This document shows positions 44,084 through 54,024 of a stretch of DNA of 64,000 nucleotides, in pieces. The stretch lies in NCBI RefSeq assembly GCF_003399445.1, contig NZ_QUQO01000002.1:380290-444289 (forward strand), written 5' to 3'. A program made the position numbers and the translations under genes. This stretch comes from Parvularcula marina. Its GTDB lineage: Bacteria > Pseudomonadota > Alphaproteobacteria > Caulobacterales > Parvularculaceae. Below the pieces are notes generated by a model, which had not been told where the DNA came from, did not search any database, and worked only from the letters and a program-made list of their open reading frames with translations. Within the stretch, counting starts at the first letter, position 1. Each line of letters opens with the position of its first letter.

Positions 44084-44892
44084 CGCGCCTGAAAATATAT
44101 CAGGCCGATGCGTTTGCGGATGAGCTTTTTGCCGGGAACCCGGCAGCGGTCGTGCCGCTCGAAGAATGGTTACCGGACGAGACGCTCCTTAAGATCGCGC
44201 AGGAAAACAATCTCTCAGAGACGGCCTACACGGTCAGGATCGATGCGGGCCGGTATCACATCCGCTGGTTCACACCGGGTGGCGAGGTGCCGCTCTGCGG
44301 TCATGCGACGCTTGCGACCTCCCATATTCTCTGGACGGAGGAAGGGGAGACATCGGACTATCTGACATTCGAGTGTCTGTCCGGTGAGCTTGAAGTCGTT
44401 CGGACGAAGACCGGCTACAGGATGGATTTTCCCTCCCTGCCGCCAAAGCCCATCGAAACGCCTGAGGGCCTTGCGGATGCGCTGGGCGCAGAGCCGCTCG
44501 AGGTTCAGGCCGGGCATTATCTTCTGGCGCGGTTCAGGACGGCTAATGACGTCCTCGCGCTGAAACCCGATTTCAAGGCGTTGGCCGCCCTGCCGCTTGA
44601 TGAGCGTGAAGGTCTTGCGCGGATGAGCGTCATGGCGACCGCGCCGGGCGAGGGGGAGTTCGACTTCGTCTCCCGTTTCTTTGCGCCGCAGGTCGGTATC
44701 GATGAGGATCCTGTCACAGGGTCAGCCCATTGCACACTCACGCCTTACTGGGCGGAACAGCTCGACAAGGATATGCTCCGTGCCCGGCAGGTTTCTGCCC
44801 GCGGCGGCAATCTCGTCTGCCACATGTCCGCGGCGCGCGTTCTCCTCGAAGGGAATTGCGTGACATATCTATGGGGTGAGATTGCGGTCTGA
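44080..44892 (+). CDS. PhzF-family isomerase
   Basis: This 270-residue protein has the two-lobed PhzF (diaminopimelate epimerase-like) fold. Markers are QADAFADELFAGNPAAVVPL, the acidic catalytic Glu in ENNLSETAYT, VPLCGHATLATSHIL and DEDPVTGSAHCTLTPYW. Most PhzF relatives outside phenazine operons have unknown substrates, and no phenazine genes are here. It is coupled to the DnaJ gene by ATGA overlap, and its 3' end overlaps the convergent EamA gene by 24 bases. Confidence 0.94.
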   Translation: MTRLKIYQADAFADELFAGNPAAVVPLEEWLPDETLLKIAQENNLSETAYTVRIDAGRYHIRWFTPGGEVPLCGHATLATSHILWTEEGETSDYLTFECLSGELEVVRTKTGYRMDFPSLPPKPIETPEGLADALGAEPLEVQAGHYLLARFRTANDVLALKPDFKALAALPLDEREGLARMSVMATAPGEGEFDFVSRFFAPQVGIDEDPVTGSAHCTLTPYWAEQLDKDMLRARQVSARGGNLVCHMSAARVLLEGNCVTYLWGEIAV

Positions 44893-45870
44893 CCGTGGGG
44901 ATTTGAGCCGCTGGATCAGGCTGAGGACCGGGCCTGGCTGTGCGACAAAGACCCCGCACAGGATGGTTGCCAGCCCCAGCACATGCCAGCCTGTCAGGAC
45001 TTCGTTGAAGAGCAGTATCCCGAAAATGATCGCGGCGCCCGGCGTCACGTAATTGGCGACAGCGAGGAAGCTCGCCCCTGCGCTTCGGATCATGTGGATG
45101 ATGCAGATCGTTGAAAGCCCTGTCGGCAGAACGCCGAGATAAAAGATGGCGGCCATGCTAGCGCCACTGACCGATGCTTCACTTTGCAAATAAGTGTGGA
45201 TGGCAAAGGGGGTCAGCAGGATTGCGGCACATACGAGGACCATGGCGCCGAAACTGCGGGCGGCAACCTGCGGCGCACGGCGCATCATGACGCTTGAGAT
45301 GGCATAGCCCGTCGTCGCGATGATCAAGGCGAGCTGCGCGATGACCGACGCATTGAGACCATCTGCCGGAAAGGCCGGCAGGATCAGCGCCATGACCCCC
45401 GTAAGTCCAAGGAGCGTGCCGAGGATCTTGTTCCGGGTTAGCGGCTCATCCGCGAAAAGCGCAGCAAGCACGACTGTTACCAGCGGCATGAAGGCCATGT
45501 AGATCCCGGCGAGTAACGAGGACACCGACTGCTGGGCAAAAGGAAAAAGGAACATCGGCACCGAATATCCGGTCGCCGCAATCGCGAGGGCGAATGCCCA
45601 GGCGGGCGAGGGGCGGCCTTGTTCAATAAGCGGAGGAAAGCGCCGGCCCGTCGCGAACATGTAAATCGTCAGGAAAATCGCTGCGACCCATAGCCGGCCA
45701 GCACCGACGACAGCCGGCGGGGCGGTCTCGACCGCAATCCGGATCCCGCTGAACGACGATCCCCCGAGCAAGACGACGAAGGCCAGAAACAGCCAGTCCT
45801 TAGGCGTCGGCGTCAGGACGGGGAGGGCCGACTTCTTCGTGACAGGGGGGAGTGACGCGATATCATCCAT
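44869..45870 (-). CDS. EamA/DMT-family transporter
   Basis: This is a 333-residue inner-membrane protein with about ten helices in two EamA repeats, a drug/metabolite transporter. The repeats are visible as FLAFVVLLGGSSFSGIRIAVETAPPAVVGAGRLWVAAIFL and, later, YAISSVMMRRAPQVAARSFGAMVLV. The second-repeat end is LAVANYVTPGAAIIFGILLFNEVLTGWHVLGLATILCGVFV. The substrate is unknown; amino acid or metabolite efflux is usual. It is divergent from serC across a 200-base gap containing a TCATGC/GCATGA dyad, so its regulation might follow an Lrp-like factor. Confidence 0.93.
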   Translation of the reverse strand: MDDIASLPPVTKKSALPVLTPTPKDWLFLAFVVLLGGSSFSGIRIAVETAPPAVVGAGRLWVAAIFLTIYMFATGRRFPPLIEQGRPSPAWAFALAIAATGYSVPMFLFPFAQQSVSSLLAGIYMAFMPLVTVVLAALFADEPLTRNKILGTLLGLTGVMALILPAFPADGLNASVIAQLALIIATTGYAISSVMMRRAPQVAARSFGAMVLVCAAILLTPFAIHTYLQSEASVSGASMAAIFYLGVLPTGLSTICIIHMIRSAGASFLAVANYVTPGAAIIFGILLFNEVLTGWHVLGLATILCGVFVAQPGPVLSLIQRLKSPRSDRNLTP

Positions 45871-45940
45871 GATTTTGCCCCTGCGCTCATGCGATGACCT
45901 TTGACAAGCGCTTATCTTCTAACGGGCAATTCAGCGATTT

Positions 45941-45960
45941 TCATGCGCAATTAAGCATGA
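45941..45960. promoter_or_regulatory. TCATGC-N8-GCATGA dyad
   Basis: TCATGC and GCATGA are perfect six-base inverted arms around eight A/T-rich bases, 70 bases from the EamA start codon and 111 from serC. The binding factor is unknown. Confidence 0.4.
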
Positions 45961-46070
45961 TTTGGGTGGAAATGATCGCATTGTGCGTTTCTGACATGTT
46001 GATTCTTCGCTGCGGTGCGGAATAGATGGACCTGCTTTATCTCCTCCAGAGAACAGAAGGCTCATCCCTC

Positions 46071-47231
46071 ATGACCGACAAACCTGCCCGCAAACCGGCG
46101 CGACCACATTTCTCTTCCGGCCCTTGCGTCAAGCGCCCCGGATGGAAGCTCGATAATCTGGCAACGGACAGTCTTGGCCGCTCCCACCGCTCCTCGATCG
46201 GCAAGGAACGCCTGAAGGATGTGATCGACCGCACGCGGAAAGTGCTGGAGGTGCCAGATAGCCATCTTATCGGGATTGTGGCGGCCTCGGATACGGGCGC
46301 GGTTGAGATGGCAATGTGGAGCATGCTCGGGCCCCGGCCGGTGACGGTCATGGCGTGGGAGAGCTTCGGCAATGACTGGGTCACCGACACCGTCAAGCAA
46401 CTCAAGATCGACCCGACTGTCCTGACGGCGGATTACGGCCAGTTGCCGGATATCGCCTCGGTTGATCCCTTGAATGATGTGGTCTTCACCTGGAACGGCA
46501 CGACTTCCGGCGTGCGGGTGCCGCATGGCGACTGGATCGCCGATGACCGTGAGGGGCTGACCATCTGTGATGCGACCTCCGGCGCGTTCGCGCAGGAGCT
46601 GCCCTGGAGCAAGCTCGATGTCGTGACCTTCTCCTGGCAGAAGGTTCTCGGCGGGGAAGCCCAGCACGGCATCCTTATCCTCGGCCCCCGCGCGGTCGAG
46701 CGGCTCGAAAGCTATACGCCCGAATGGCCGCTGCCGAAGATTTTCCGGATGACCAAGGGCGGCAAGCTCAATGACGGCATCTTCAAGGGCGCGACGATCA
46801 ACACGCCCTCCATGCTGTGTGTCGAGGATTGCCGGGATGCGCTCGACTGGGCGGAAGGCATTGGCGGCTGGCGCGGCATGAAAGCTAAGGCGGACGAGAA
46901 CGCAGGCGTGCTTGGTGAATGGGTCAGCCGGACCGACTGGATCACCTATATGGCGCCCGACGTGTCGGTCAGGTCCAATACAGGCGTCTGCCTGCTTCTC
47001 CGTGATGAGCGGATCGAAGCCTTGAGCGATGATGACCAGAAGGCTTTCGTGTCGCGCATGGTCAAACGTCTTGAGGCTGAAGATGTCGCCTATGACATCA
47101 ACGGCTATCGGGATGCGCCGGCGAGCCTTCGCATCTGGTGCGGCTCCACCGTGGAGCGTGAGGACCTTGAGGCCCTCACGCCGTGGCTCGACTGGGCTTT
47201 CGAACAGGAAATTACAGCACTTACCGCTTGA
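46071..47231 (+). CDS. serC: Phosphoserine aminotransferase
   Basis: SerC transfers an amino group to 3-phosphohydroxypyruvate in serine synthesis. The 386-residue class V aminotransferase shows the PLP lysine Lys191 in [15 protein letters not shown]-terminal [19 protein letters not shown] and [25 protein letters not shown] are typical of the alphaproteobacterial form. The start at 46071 follows AGAAGG; an ATG fifteen codons up is less likely. serA begins nine bases after the serC stop, so both steps of the pathway are made from one transcript. Confidence 0.97.
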   Translation: MTDKPARKPARPHFSSGPCVKRPGWKLDNLATDSLGRSHRSSIGKERLKDVIDRTRKVLEVPDSHLIGIVAASDTGAVEMAMWSMLGPRPVTVMAWESFGNDWVTDTVKQLKIDPTVLTADYGQLPDIASVDPLNDVVFTWNGTTSGVRVPHGDWIADDREGLTICDATSGAFAQELPWSKLDVVTFSWQKVLGGEAQHGILILGPRAVERLESYTPEWPLPKIFRMTKGGKLNDGIFKGATINTPSMLCVEDCRDALDWAEGIGGWRGMKAKADENAGVLGEWVSRTDWITYMAPDVSVRSNTGVCLLLRDERIEALSDDDQKAFVSRMVKRLEAEDVAYDINGYRDAPASLRIWCGSTVEREDLEALTPWLDWAFEQEITALTA

Positions 47232-47239
47232 GGCTTATT

Positions 47240-48820
47240 ATGTACCGTGTCCTGATTTCAGACAAACTCGGCGATGACGCCGTCCGCATCCTTGAAGGCC
47301 GCAATATCGAGGTGACCTTCGATCCGGCGATCGGCAAGGATCCTGCCCGGCTAATGGAAGTCATCGGCGATTTTGATGGCCTCGCCATTCGCTCCGCGAC
47401 CAAGGTGACGGCGGATGTGATCTCAAAAGCCAAGAACCTCAAAGTGGTTGGCCGCGCCGGTATCGGGGTCGACAATATCGACATTCCGGCGGCGACCGCC
47501 TCCGGTATCGCCGTGATGAACACGCCTTTTGGCAACTCGGTCACGACGGCAGAGCACGCCATCGCCATGATGTTTGCGCTCGCCCGACAGATTCCGCAGG
47601 CGAATGAAAGCACGCAGGCCGGCAAATGGGAGAAATCCCGTTTCATGGGGCTGGAGCTTTACGGCAAGACCCTCGGCCTCATCGGCTGCGGTAATATCGG
47701 CTCGATCGTCGCGGATCGCGCGCGTGGCCTGCGCATGAAAGTCGTTGCCTTCGATCCTTATTTGACGCCGGAACGGGCGGTTGAGCTGGGTGTCGAAAGC
47801 GTGGACCTTGAGACACTGCTCAAGCGGGCGGATGTCATCACGCTGCATACGCCGCTGACGGATGGCACACGGAATATCCTTAATGACGAGGCGCTGGCCA
47901 AGACCAAGAAGGGCGTGCGGATCGTCAACTGCGCTCGCGGCGGCCTTGTCGATGAGGATGCGCTTTATGCCGCGCTTGAAAGCGGTCAGGTCGGCGGGGC
48001 TGCGCTCGACGTCTTTGCCACCGAACCGGCAACCGAGCACAAGCTCTTCGGGCGTGACGATGTCGTCTGCACGCCGCATCTTGGGGCCTCAACCAATGAG
48101 GCGCAGGAGAATGTTGCAATCCAGATCGCCGAGCAGATCGCTGACTATCTCCTCGTCGGGGCGGTCAGCAATGCGCTGAACATGGCGTCCGTGACAGCCG
48201 AAGAAGCGCCTCGCCTCAAGCCCTATATTTCGCTTGCGGAGCATCTGGGCACGCTGGCCGGTCAGGTCATCAAAGGGCCGCTGACCGGGTTTGAGATCAA
48301 TCTTGCGGGCAAGGTCTGCGACCTCAATGCGGCGCCGATGACGGCGGCGGCACTTGCAGGTGTCATGCGGGAACAGCTCGAAGGCGTGAACCTCGTCAAC
48401 GCCGAAGCCGTGGCCGAAGAGCGCGGCGTCAAGATCACGCAATCGACGACCCATAGCTCGGCGCATTTTGACTCAACGATTTCACTGACGGTGAAAACAG
48501 CTGAGGATGAGCGGACTTATGTGGGCGCGCTCTTTGGTGGTGAACCGCGCCTCGTCCGGGTCGGCGATATCCGCCTTGAGGGCAGCTTCAGCAAGAACAT
48601 GCTCCTTTTACGGAACAATGACAAACCGGGCTTTATCGGTGCGTTGGGGAACATTCTGAGCGATGCCGGGATCAATATCGCGACCTTCCACCTTGGCCGT
48701 GGCGGCGCGGACGGCACGGCGATTGCGCTTGTTGCCACCGACGAGCCGGTGTCAGACGAAGTCGTCAAAAAGATCCTGACGCTGCCGCAGGCGCTTTCCG
48801 CCTACGCCCTTCATTTCTGA
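47240..48820 (+). CDS. serA: D-3-phosphoglycerate dehydrogenase
   Basis: SerA oxidises 3-phosphoglycerate, the first step of serine synthesis. The 526-residue protein has the long form. The NAD-binding GLIGCGNIGSIVADRA lies near residues 145-160, with the catalytic ARG and Glu of CARGGLVDEDALYAAL and the catalytic His in TPHLGAST. An allosteric substrate-binding domain follows, and then a C-terminal ACT domain (about 455-526, FIGALGNILSDAGINIATFHLGR) that senses serine. The start at 47240 follows TGAGG. It is co-transcribed with serC. Confidence 0.98.
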   Translation: MYRVLISDKLGDDAVRILEGRNIEVTFDPAIGKDPARLMEVIGDFDGLAIRSATKVTADVISKAKNLKVVGRAGIGVDNIDIPAATASGIAVMNTPFGNSVTTAEHAIAMMFALARQIPQANESTQAGKWEKSRFMGLELYGKTLGLIGCGNIGSIVADRARGLRMKVVAFDPYLTPERAVELGVESVDLETLLKRADVITLHTPLTDGTRNILNDEALAKTKKGVRIVNCARGGLVDEDALYAALESGQVGGAALDVFATEPATEHKLFGRDDVVCTPHLGASTNEAQENVAIQIAEQIADYLLVGAVSNALNMASVTAEEAPRLKPYISLAEHLGTLAGQVIKGPLTGFEINLAGKVCDLNAAPMTAAALAGVMREQLEGVNLVNAEAVAEERGVKITQSTTHSSAHFDSTISLTVKTAEDERTYVGALFGGEPRLVRVGDIRLEGSFSKNMLLLRNNDKPGFIGALGNILSDAGINIATFHLGRGGADGTAIALVATDEPVSDEVVKKILTLPQALSAYALHF

Positions 48821-48825
48821 GACGA

Positions 48826-49668
48826 TCAGAAACGCAAACCAACGCCGGTGAGGATTTCGAACTGTTCGGTATCCGCACCGGCTTCATCTTCATCATAAAA
48901 GGTGAAGCGGTATTTCGCGGTCGTATAAAGACGATCGGTGAGATGCGCCTCCGTACCTGCGCCAATGCGCCAGCCCGTCGCCGTCTCCGTGCTGGAGGCG
49001 AGGAGGGGTTCGCTTTCGATCAGCGTGGTCTGCCCGGAAATCGGATCGAGGAACGGGGTGATGGCCACGGTCTCGCTGTCGACATTGACGGTGAGTTTCG
49101 TCCAGGCGCCATCGGCAAAGACATTCCATCCCTCTCGCACCCACCATCCAGCGCGAACGCCAAGCTCGATGGCGTGGGAAACATCTGTCTGGAAAGTCGT
49201 CTGCACGATCGTCCCGGAGAGAGGATCAGGCGCGCCTGTCACCACACCTCTGTCCTCGGCAGTCGAGCCATCAACGCTCGCAAAGACGCCGAGGAAAGCC
49301 TGCCCGAAGGGATAATCATATCCGGCGCTGATCCCGTGGATCAGGCCATCGGCGCGGTCGTCATCGCCGGTCGCGCCAAGTGTGATCATATCCCAGCCCG
49401 TCCGGGCCTCGATGCGAAGGCCGCGCAGCTCTGTCTTCTCACCAGCGGCCTCGGCGCCGAGCTGGCCGCGGTCGATATAACGGCTGCGGCGGATCTTTTG
49501 CGGATCATTCGCGCTCGCCATCTCGCCAGAAGGCAAAGTCACGCGCGTCGCTGCCTCGCCCATTAGCGGGCTCGAATAGGCGACCGGCTCGTAGGCTTCG
49601 GGCTGTTCTTCTGCCGGCGGTTCCACCGTCTGGAGGAGCGCAAAAGCGGCAATCGTACTCATGAGCAT
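48826..49668 (-). CDS. Outer-membrane beta-barrel protein
   Basis: I do not recognise a specific family. The 280-residue protein has a hydrophobic N-terminal signal and then a series of alternating strands (RGLRIEARTGWDMITLGA, GISAGYDYPFGQAFLGVFASVDG, AIELGVRAGWWVREGWNVFADGAWTKL, ATGWRIGAGTEAHLTDRLYTTAKYRFTFY). It ends in a terminal phenylalanine (GVGLRF), the signature of an outer-membrane barrel. An acidic linker rich in Pro/Glu follows the signal. It could resemble OmpA-like or opacity-type barrels. It is divergent from purA across a CtrA-like box and converges on serA with 5 bases between the stops. Confidence 0.82.
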   Translation of the reverse strand: MLMSTIAAFALLQTVEPPAEEQPEAYEPVAYSSPLMGEAATRVTLPSGEMASANDPQKIRRSRYIDRGQLGAEAAGEKTELRGLRIEARTGWDMITLGATGDDDRADGLIHGISAGYDYPFGQAFLGVFASVDGSTAEDRGVVTGAPDPLSGTIVQTTFQTDVSHAIELGVRAGWWVREGWNVFADGAWTKLTVNVDSETVAITPFLDPISGQTTLIESEPLLASSTETATGWRIGAGTEAHLTDRLYTTAKYRFTFYDEDEAGADTEQFEILTGVGLRF

Positions 49669-49724
49669 GGGCTAGACCCCCGGGGCGGGTTGTGGTTCAT
49701 GCCTCCTTGGTATGCGCGAGCCCT

Positions 49725-49739
49725 TTAAGCGCCCGTTAA
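49725..49739. promoter_or_regulatory. CtrA-type box TTAA-N7-TTAA
   Basis: TTAA, seven bases (GCGCCCG) and TTAA, followed by C, match the CtrA full-site consensus TTAA-N7-TTAAC perfectly. It lies between the divergent barrel gene (57 bases from its start) and purA (79 bases). CckA, present in this window, controls CtrA. Confidence 0.6.
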
Positions 49740-49817
49740 CCGCGATGGACGCGGGCCCATGGGTGCAAGAAATGCGCTTAGTCAGTCTTACACCAGCGGT
49801 ATGGAAGGCAGGTGGCC

Positions 49818-51110
49818 ATGGCCAATTGTGCAGTCATCGGCGCCCAGTGGGGCGATGAGGGAAAAGGCAAGATCGTCGACTGGCTGTCGGCGCGGGCCGA
49901 CGTCGTCGTCCGTTTTCAGGGCGGGCACAATGCCGGCCATACGCTCGTCATTGACGGCGAAGTCTTCAAACTCTCGCTGTTGCCCTCCGGGATCGTCCGT
50001 GAAGGGAAGCTTTCCGTCATCGGCAATGGCGTTGTCATTGATCCTTTCGCGTTCAAATCGGAGATCGAACGCCTCGGCGCGCAAGGGGTCAGGATCACGA
50101 CCGTCAATCTCGCTGTTGCAGAGAATGCCGCCCTGATTCTTCCGCTGCATCAGGAACTCGATGGCCTGCGCGAAGGGGCTGCCGGGGATTCAAAGATCGG
50201 CACCACCAAACGCGGTATCGGGCCTGCCTATGAGGATAAGGCCGGGCGCCGGGCGATCCGCGTCTGCGATTTGCGGGATACGGACAGTCTGGGGCCGAAG
50301 ATTGACCGGCTCCTGACCCATCACAATGCGCTGCGCGTCGGCTTCGGTGTTGATCCGGTCGACAAGGACGAACTGCTCGGTCAGCTCAAAGAGATTGCCG
50401 GGTTCATATTGCCCTTTGCCGTGCCGGTCTGGCGGCTTCTCGATGATGCGCGGCGGGCGGGCAAGCGGATCCTCTTCGAAGGCGCGCAAGGCGTGCTCCT
50501 CGATGTCGATCACGGCACCTATCCCTATGTGACCTCCTCGAACACGGTGACTGGTCAGGCGGCCGGCGGCGCAGGCGTTGCGCCGTCACAGATCGGCTAT
50601 GTGCTCGGCATCGTCAAAGCCTATACGACCCGCGTCGGCGAAGGGCCGTTCCCGACCGAATTGCTCGATGAAACGGGCCAGCGGTTGGGTGAGCGCGGAC
50701 ATGAATTCGGCACCGTCACCGGGCGCCAGCGGCGCTGCGGCTGGTTCGATGCGGCCCTCGTGCGGCAGTCACTGAAGATTGCCGGTGTGGACGGCATCGC
50801 GCTCACCAAGCTCGACGTACTGGACGGCTTTGAAGAGCTGAAAATCTGTACCGGGTATAAAATCGGCGGTGAGGTCTATGACTATCTGCCCGCCGGGATG
50901 GATGCGCAGGCGGCAGCTGAGCCGATCTATGAAACCCTGCCGGGCTGGTCTGACTCAACGGTCGGCGCGCGGAGCTGGGCGGATCTTCCGGCCGAAGCGG
51001 CAAAATATGTCCGCCGGGTCGAGGAGATGATCGAATGCCCTGTGGCGCTCGTCTCGACCTCGCCGGAGCGTGAGGATGTGATCCTCGTGCGTGATCCGTT
51101 TGCCGACTAA
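49818..51110 (+). CDS. purA: Adenylosuccinate synthetase
   Basis: PurA joins IMP and aspartate with GTP in the AMP branch of purine synthesis. The 430-residue protein starts with [23 protein letters not shown], the GTP-binding loop. [11 protein letters not shown] has the catalytic His, [21 protein letters not shown] the IMP site, and [20 protein letters not shown] the Arg residues. The start is the ATG at 49818; a GTG at 49812 is also possible. Its stop overlaps that of the convergent 947-residue gene by four bases (CTAA). Confidence 0.98.
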   Translation: MANCAVIGAQWGDEGKGKIVDWLSARADVVVRFQGGHNAGHTLVIDGEVFKLSLLPSGIVREGKLSVIGNGVVIDPFAFKSEIERLGAQGVRITTVNLAVAENAALILPLHQELDGLREGAAGDSKIGTTKRGIGPAYEDKAGRRAIRVCDLRDTDSLGPKIDRLLTHHNALRVGFGVDPVDKDELLGQLKEIAGFILPFAVPVWRLLDDARRAGKRILFEGAQGVLLDVDHGTYPYVTSSNTVTGQAAGGAGVAPSQIGYVLGIVKAYTTRVGEGPFPTELLDETGQRLGERGHEFGTVTGRQRRCGWFDAALVRQSLKIAGVDGIALTKLDVLDGFEELKICTGYKIGGEVYDYLPAGMDAQAAAEPIYETLPGWSDSTVGARSWADLPAEAAKYVRRVEEMIECPVALVSTSPEREDVILVRDPFAD

Positions 51111-53950
51111 TTTGCGGCAGGTTCACTCAGCCAGTAGGTCAGCCCGCCCGCGTCACAGTGCCGGTTGATCCGGTAATGCTTGATCCGGGCGAGGATTTCT
51201 TCGGCGCGGTAGCGATTGTCAAAACCGTACCAGCCGGTGCCATTCGCCTCGATGATCCAGCGGCCCTTTGACCATGTCTCGCCCGTCCTGCGCGGAGACT
51301 GCCAGCGGACCTTCATGTCATCAAAGGGAATTGCCGAGCATTTTGTGTCGGAATGGGCGGTGGAAGGAATTTTGCCTTCACTCATGTAATACTGGAACGG
51401 TGCGGCGAGCGATCGTTCGCCAACGAAGCATTTCTCAGCGAACCCTTCTGCCTTGAAGACGCGCAAGGCTTGTTCAGCCTCTGGGCGGGAAGTGCCGAGC
51501 TTTGCGATGACGAAGGGCAGGCCGGAGACGGTTGAGGCCAGCTGAAACTCATCGCCATTCTTCTCGATGGCGAGGTTGTTCGGGTTGAAGGCGGCGCATT
51601 TCTCGTCCGCGCTGCCGAAAAGATATCTGTCGGTACAGGCCTTGTTGTCAGACTCATTTGATTCAGGGATCTGGTTGTCCGGATCGAGGGTGACGCAGAC
51701 CCGATAGAGCCCTTTCCCCGTCGTTGCCGGTATCTTGAGGCTGAACCCGGCATTAAGGCTTTCGCCGGAGGGGATATCCTCGGCATAGCTATACTCATTT
51801 GTACTCTGATGGCTTTCATCCGATAGGCGGATGAGGTCGATTTTTGCCAGCGTGTAGGCGCGGGGGCGGTCGGTCCGGCCCGGTGCGGCGGCTTCGATTT
51901 TCCCTGCATTGGCGATGGCCAGCTCGACGCGGCCATTGCCGCCGAATTTCGGATAGCTGAACCAGTCATCATCGGCGATAACGAGATTGGCCCGGCTCCT
52001 CGGCAGGACCTCCGTGTCCTCAGGTTGCGGGCGGGCCACAAAATCATAAGCGCGAACCGTGCCGTCCACATGATCGAGCTGCGTGCCTGTCGGGGTTGCG
52101 AGGCTGTCGATCGTGAAAGGCCCCAGACGGACATTCAGCTCAAGAACGTCGAGAGCAAGATGCAGCTGCACCGCGCTCTTGGGGGAAGCATTAAAGGACA
52201 GATCGTAACGCGGCTCAGCCAGTGTGAGGTTCATGAAGGCTGCATTCTCGGATTGTGCCTGCGGGCTGCTGCCTTTGGGGGAGAGGCGTAATTGTGCTGG
52301 GCCAGTTCCTGTACGGAATTTATAAGGCACGCTTGTGGGATCACTGTCCGGTACTGGTGTGCCGTCCTCATCGAGACTGTAAAGGCGCGAGGTCTCATCA
52401 TCACGGAAGGAGAGCGAGCCCGTGCCAGGGATCAATACATGACCATTCATGCCGAGGTTGATCTTCGCTGAGACGCCTGACGTGGTGAGGCTGTCAGCGA
52501 TACCCGGCGCGCCATCGGGCTCGGCCAAAGTCGCCCGGCCAAGATCAATCTCGCTTTCCGATTGGGTCCGCAGAGAGCGGAGATCCTTATCGGTGGGCGG
52601 CACACAGCTGCCATCGCGTTTGCGTGTCGGAATGCTCGCATGGACGGTGCAGGAGATGACCGAAGAGTAGATATATTGCTCGTCCGTGCGATAGGCCGCC
52701 GGAATGCCGGCCGCGCCGTATAATTCATCTGCGGTGATCCCATCTGCGCCGCCGGGCAAGGCACCTGCTGCCAGCACCGTCATCTGGCGCTCAAGCGGGA
52801 TCCGTCCATCGCTTGAGGGCGCAGGGCGGCTCGTTGCATTCACCTGCAACGGCATGCGGAACGCCAACCCATAACGGATGGATGACTGGGTACGGATGAA
52901 AAAGCGCTTCGTATAGGTGGTTTCCCGCGCAAAGGTGAGTTCGATGCGCTCAAAAACGTCACGGCCTGTATGACTGCCGGTCAGGAAGAAGATATCTTCA
53001 TAAGCGATATCGCCGGGGATCAGCTCCTTGACCATCCGTGTGGGGCCGATATCGATATTCTGACCCGTGGCGGCGTCTGCGGCTTCAGTCGTGGATACGG
53101 GCGGTAATTCAACACCCGCGATCTTTTGCGTTGGGGTCGTAAGGCTGATCGGATCGCCCGGGCGCCGGCGGTCACGCGGCAAAGGAGGCAGCTCTGTTTC
53201 TTCCGTCACCACCGTATCCGCGCTGCCCGTCACATTGCCGCCATTCGTGAAGCTGGCGGCGGAGAGTTTCGATTTGCGCACGATGCTGGTGACGCGAAGG
53301 GCCCGATACCGGTCGGTGTCGACAAGAAATCTGTAAAAATCCGAATCTGATTTCTCTGAGAGGCCTCTCAACGTATGGCCATCCCGGAATTTCTCGGACG
53401 GATTGAGCTTCTCCGCCGCTTCCATCCTTGTCCTGAGCTGATTGAGGGCCGAGCCTTCCTTGAAGTCAGCTTCAACATCCGTGTTGTTAAAACACAGCTC
53501 ACGGAGGAAGCGTTTCGTCGCATTCGCGTCGTCCTTTTTCCCGTCGCAGGCTTTGGACAGGAGAGTAAAAGACAGCTCCCGGTCGACGATATAGGCGTCC
53601 TCCATATCGTAGATTTTTTCGCGGTAGGCTGCCGGCGCGGCGATCAGTCCCTGACTGACCATCGCATTCGTCATCAGGTCATCAAAGATCGGATGCGTGC
53701 TGAGCCGCGAGGTCGTCAGATAGGTGCCGAAATCAAACTCGATCCCATCGCCGAGATCGACGGGCTCGAGCTTTGTGCGCCCGAGAGAGGTCGTTGTGTA
53801 GCTGGCGAGGAAGACGGGCGACTGTTCGGCGGCGATCAGGAATTCATCGGTATCGAAATCGATATCAGTGTGACGGCTATCTTCAGGGGATTGCGCCGAC
53901 GCAAAGCCGATCAGCGACAGTAAGGCCGCCAAAGCCGGTAATATGCGCAT
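51107..53950 (-). CDS. Large secreted CARDB protein with two C-terminal repeat modules
   Basis: This 947-residue protein has a 19-residue signal peptide (ending FASAQ). The N-terminal 600 residues have no clear family; they include an acidic, Cys-poor domain and a Gly/Pro-rich beta region with several DG turns. A CARDB-type Ig-like domain lies near 665-773 ([28 protein letters not shown] and [30 protein letters not shown]). Two tandem modules end the protein: about 783-853 ([35 protein letters not shown]) and about 870-947 ([40 protein letters not shown]). They resemble a C-terminal repeat seen in other CARDB-containing proteins. Periplasmic or surface adhesion or matrix roles are only inferred. 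It converges on purA with a four-base stop overlap. Confidence 0.75.
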   Translation of the reverse strand: MRILPALAALLSLIGFASAQSPEDSRHTDIDFDTDEFLIAAEQSPVFLASYTTTSLGRTKLEPVDLGDGIEFDFGTYLTTSRLSTHPIFDDLMTNAMVSQGLIAAPAAYREKIYDMEDAYIVDRELSFTLLSKACDGKKDDANATKRFLRELCFNNTDVEADFKEGSALNQLRTRMEAAEKLNPSEKFRDGHTLRGLSEKSDSDFYRFLVDTDRYRALRVTSIVRKSKLSAASFTNGGNVTGSADTVVTEETELPPLPRDRRRPGDPISLTTPTQKIAGVELPPVSTTEAADAATGQNIDIGPTRMVKELIPGDIAYEDIFFLTGSHTGRDVFERIELTFARETTYTKRFFIRTQSSIRYGLAFRMPLQVNATSRPAPSSDGRIPLERQMTVLAAGALPGGADGITADELYGAAGIPAAYRTDEQYIYSSVISCTVHASIPTRKRDGSCVPPTDKDLRSLRTQSESEIDLGRATLAEPDGAPGIADSLTTSGVSAKINLGMNGHVLIPGTGSLSFRDDETSRLYSLDEDGTPVPDSDPTSVPYKFRTGTGPAQLRLSPKGSSPQAQSENAAFMNLTLAEPRYDLSFNASPKSAVQLHLALDVLELNVRLGPFTIDSLATPTGTQLDHVDGTVRAYDFVARPQPEDTEVLPRSRANLVIADDDWFSYPKFGGNGRVELAIANAGKIEAAAPGRTDRPRAYTLAKIDLIRLSDESHQSTNEYSYAEDIPSGESLNAGFSLKIPATTGKGLYRVCVTLDPDNQIPESNESDNKACTDRYLFGSADEKCAAFNPNNLAIEKNGDEFQLASTVSGLPFVIAKLGTSRPEAEQALRVFKAEGFAEKCFVGERSLAAPFQYYMSEGKIPSTAHSDTKCSAIPFDDMKVRWQSPRRTGETWSKGRWIIEANGTGWYGFDNRYRAEEILARIKHYRINRHCDAGGLTYWLSEPAAN

Positions 53951-54024
53951 CCTACATCCCCCATGCCCACGCGAGGGGAGTCTTGGTTAATGACTAATAG
54001 GTGTCAAGCATTCAGGCCATGCAA

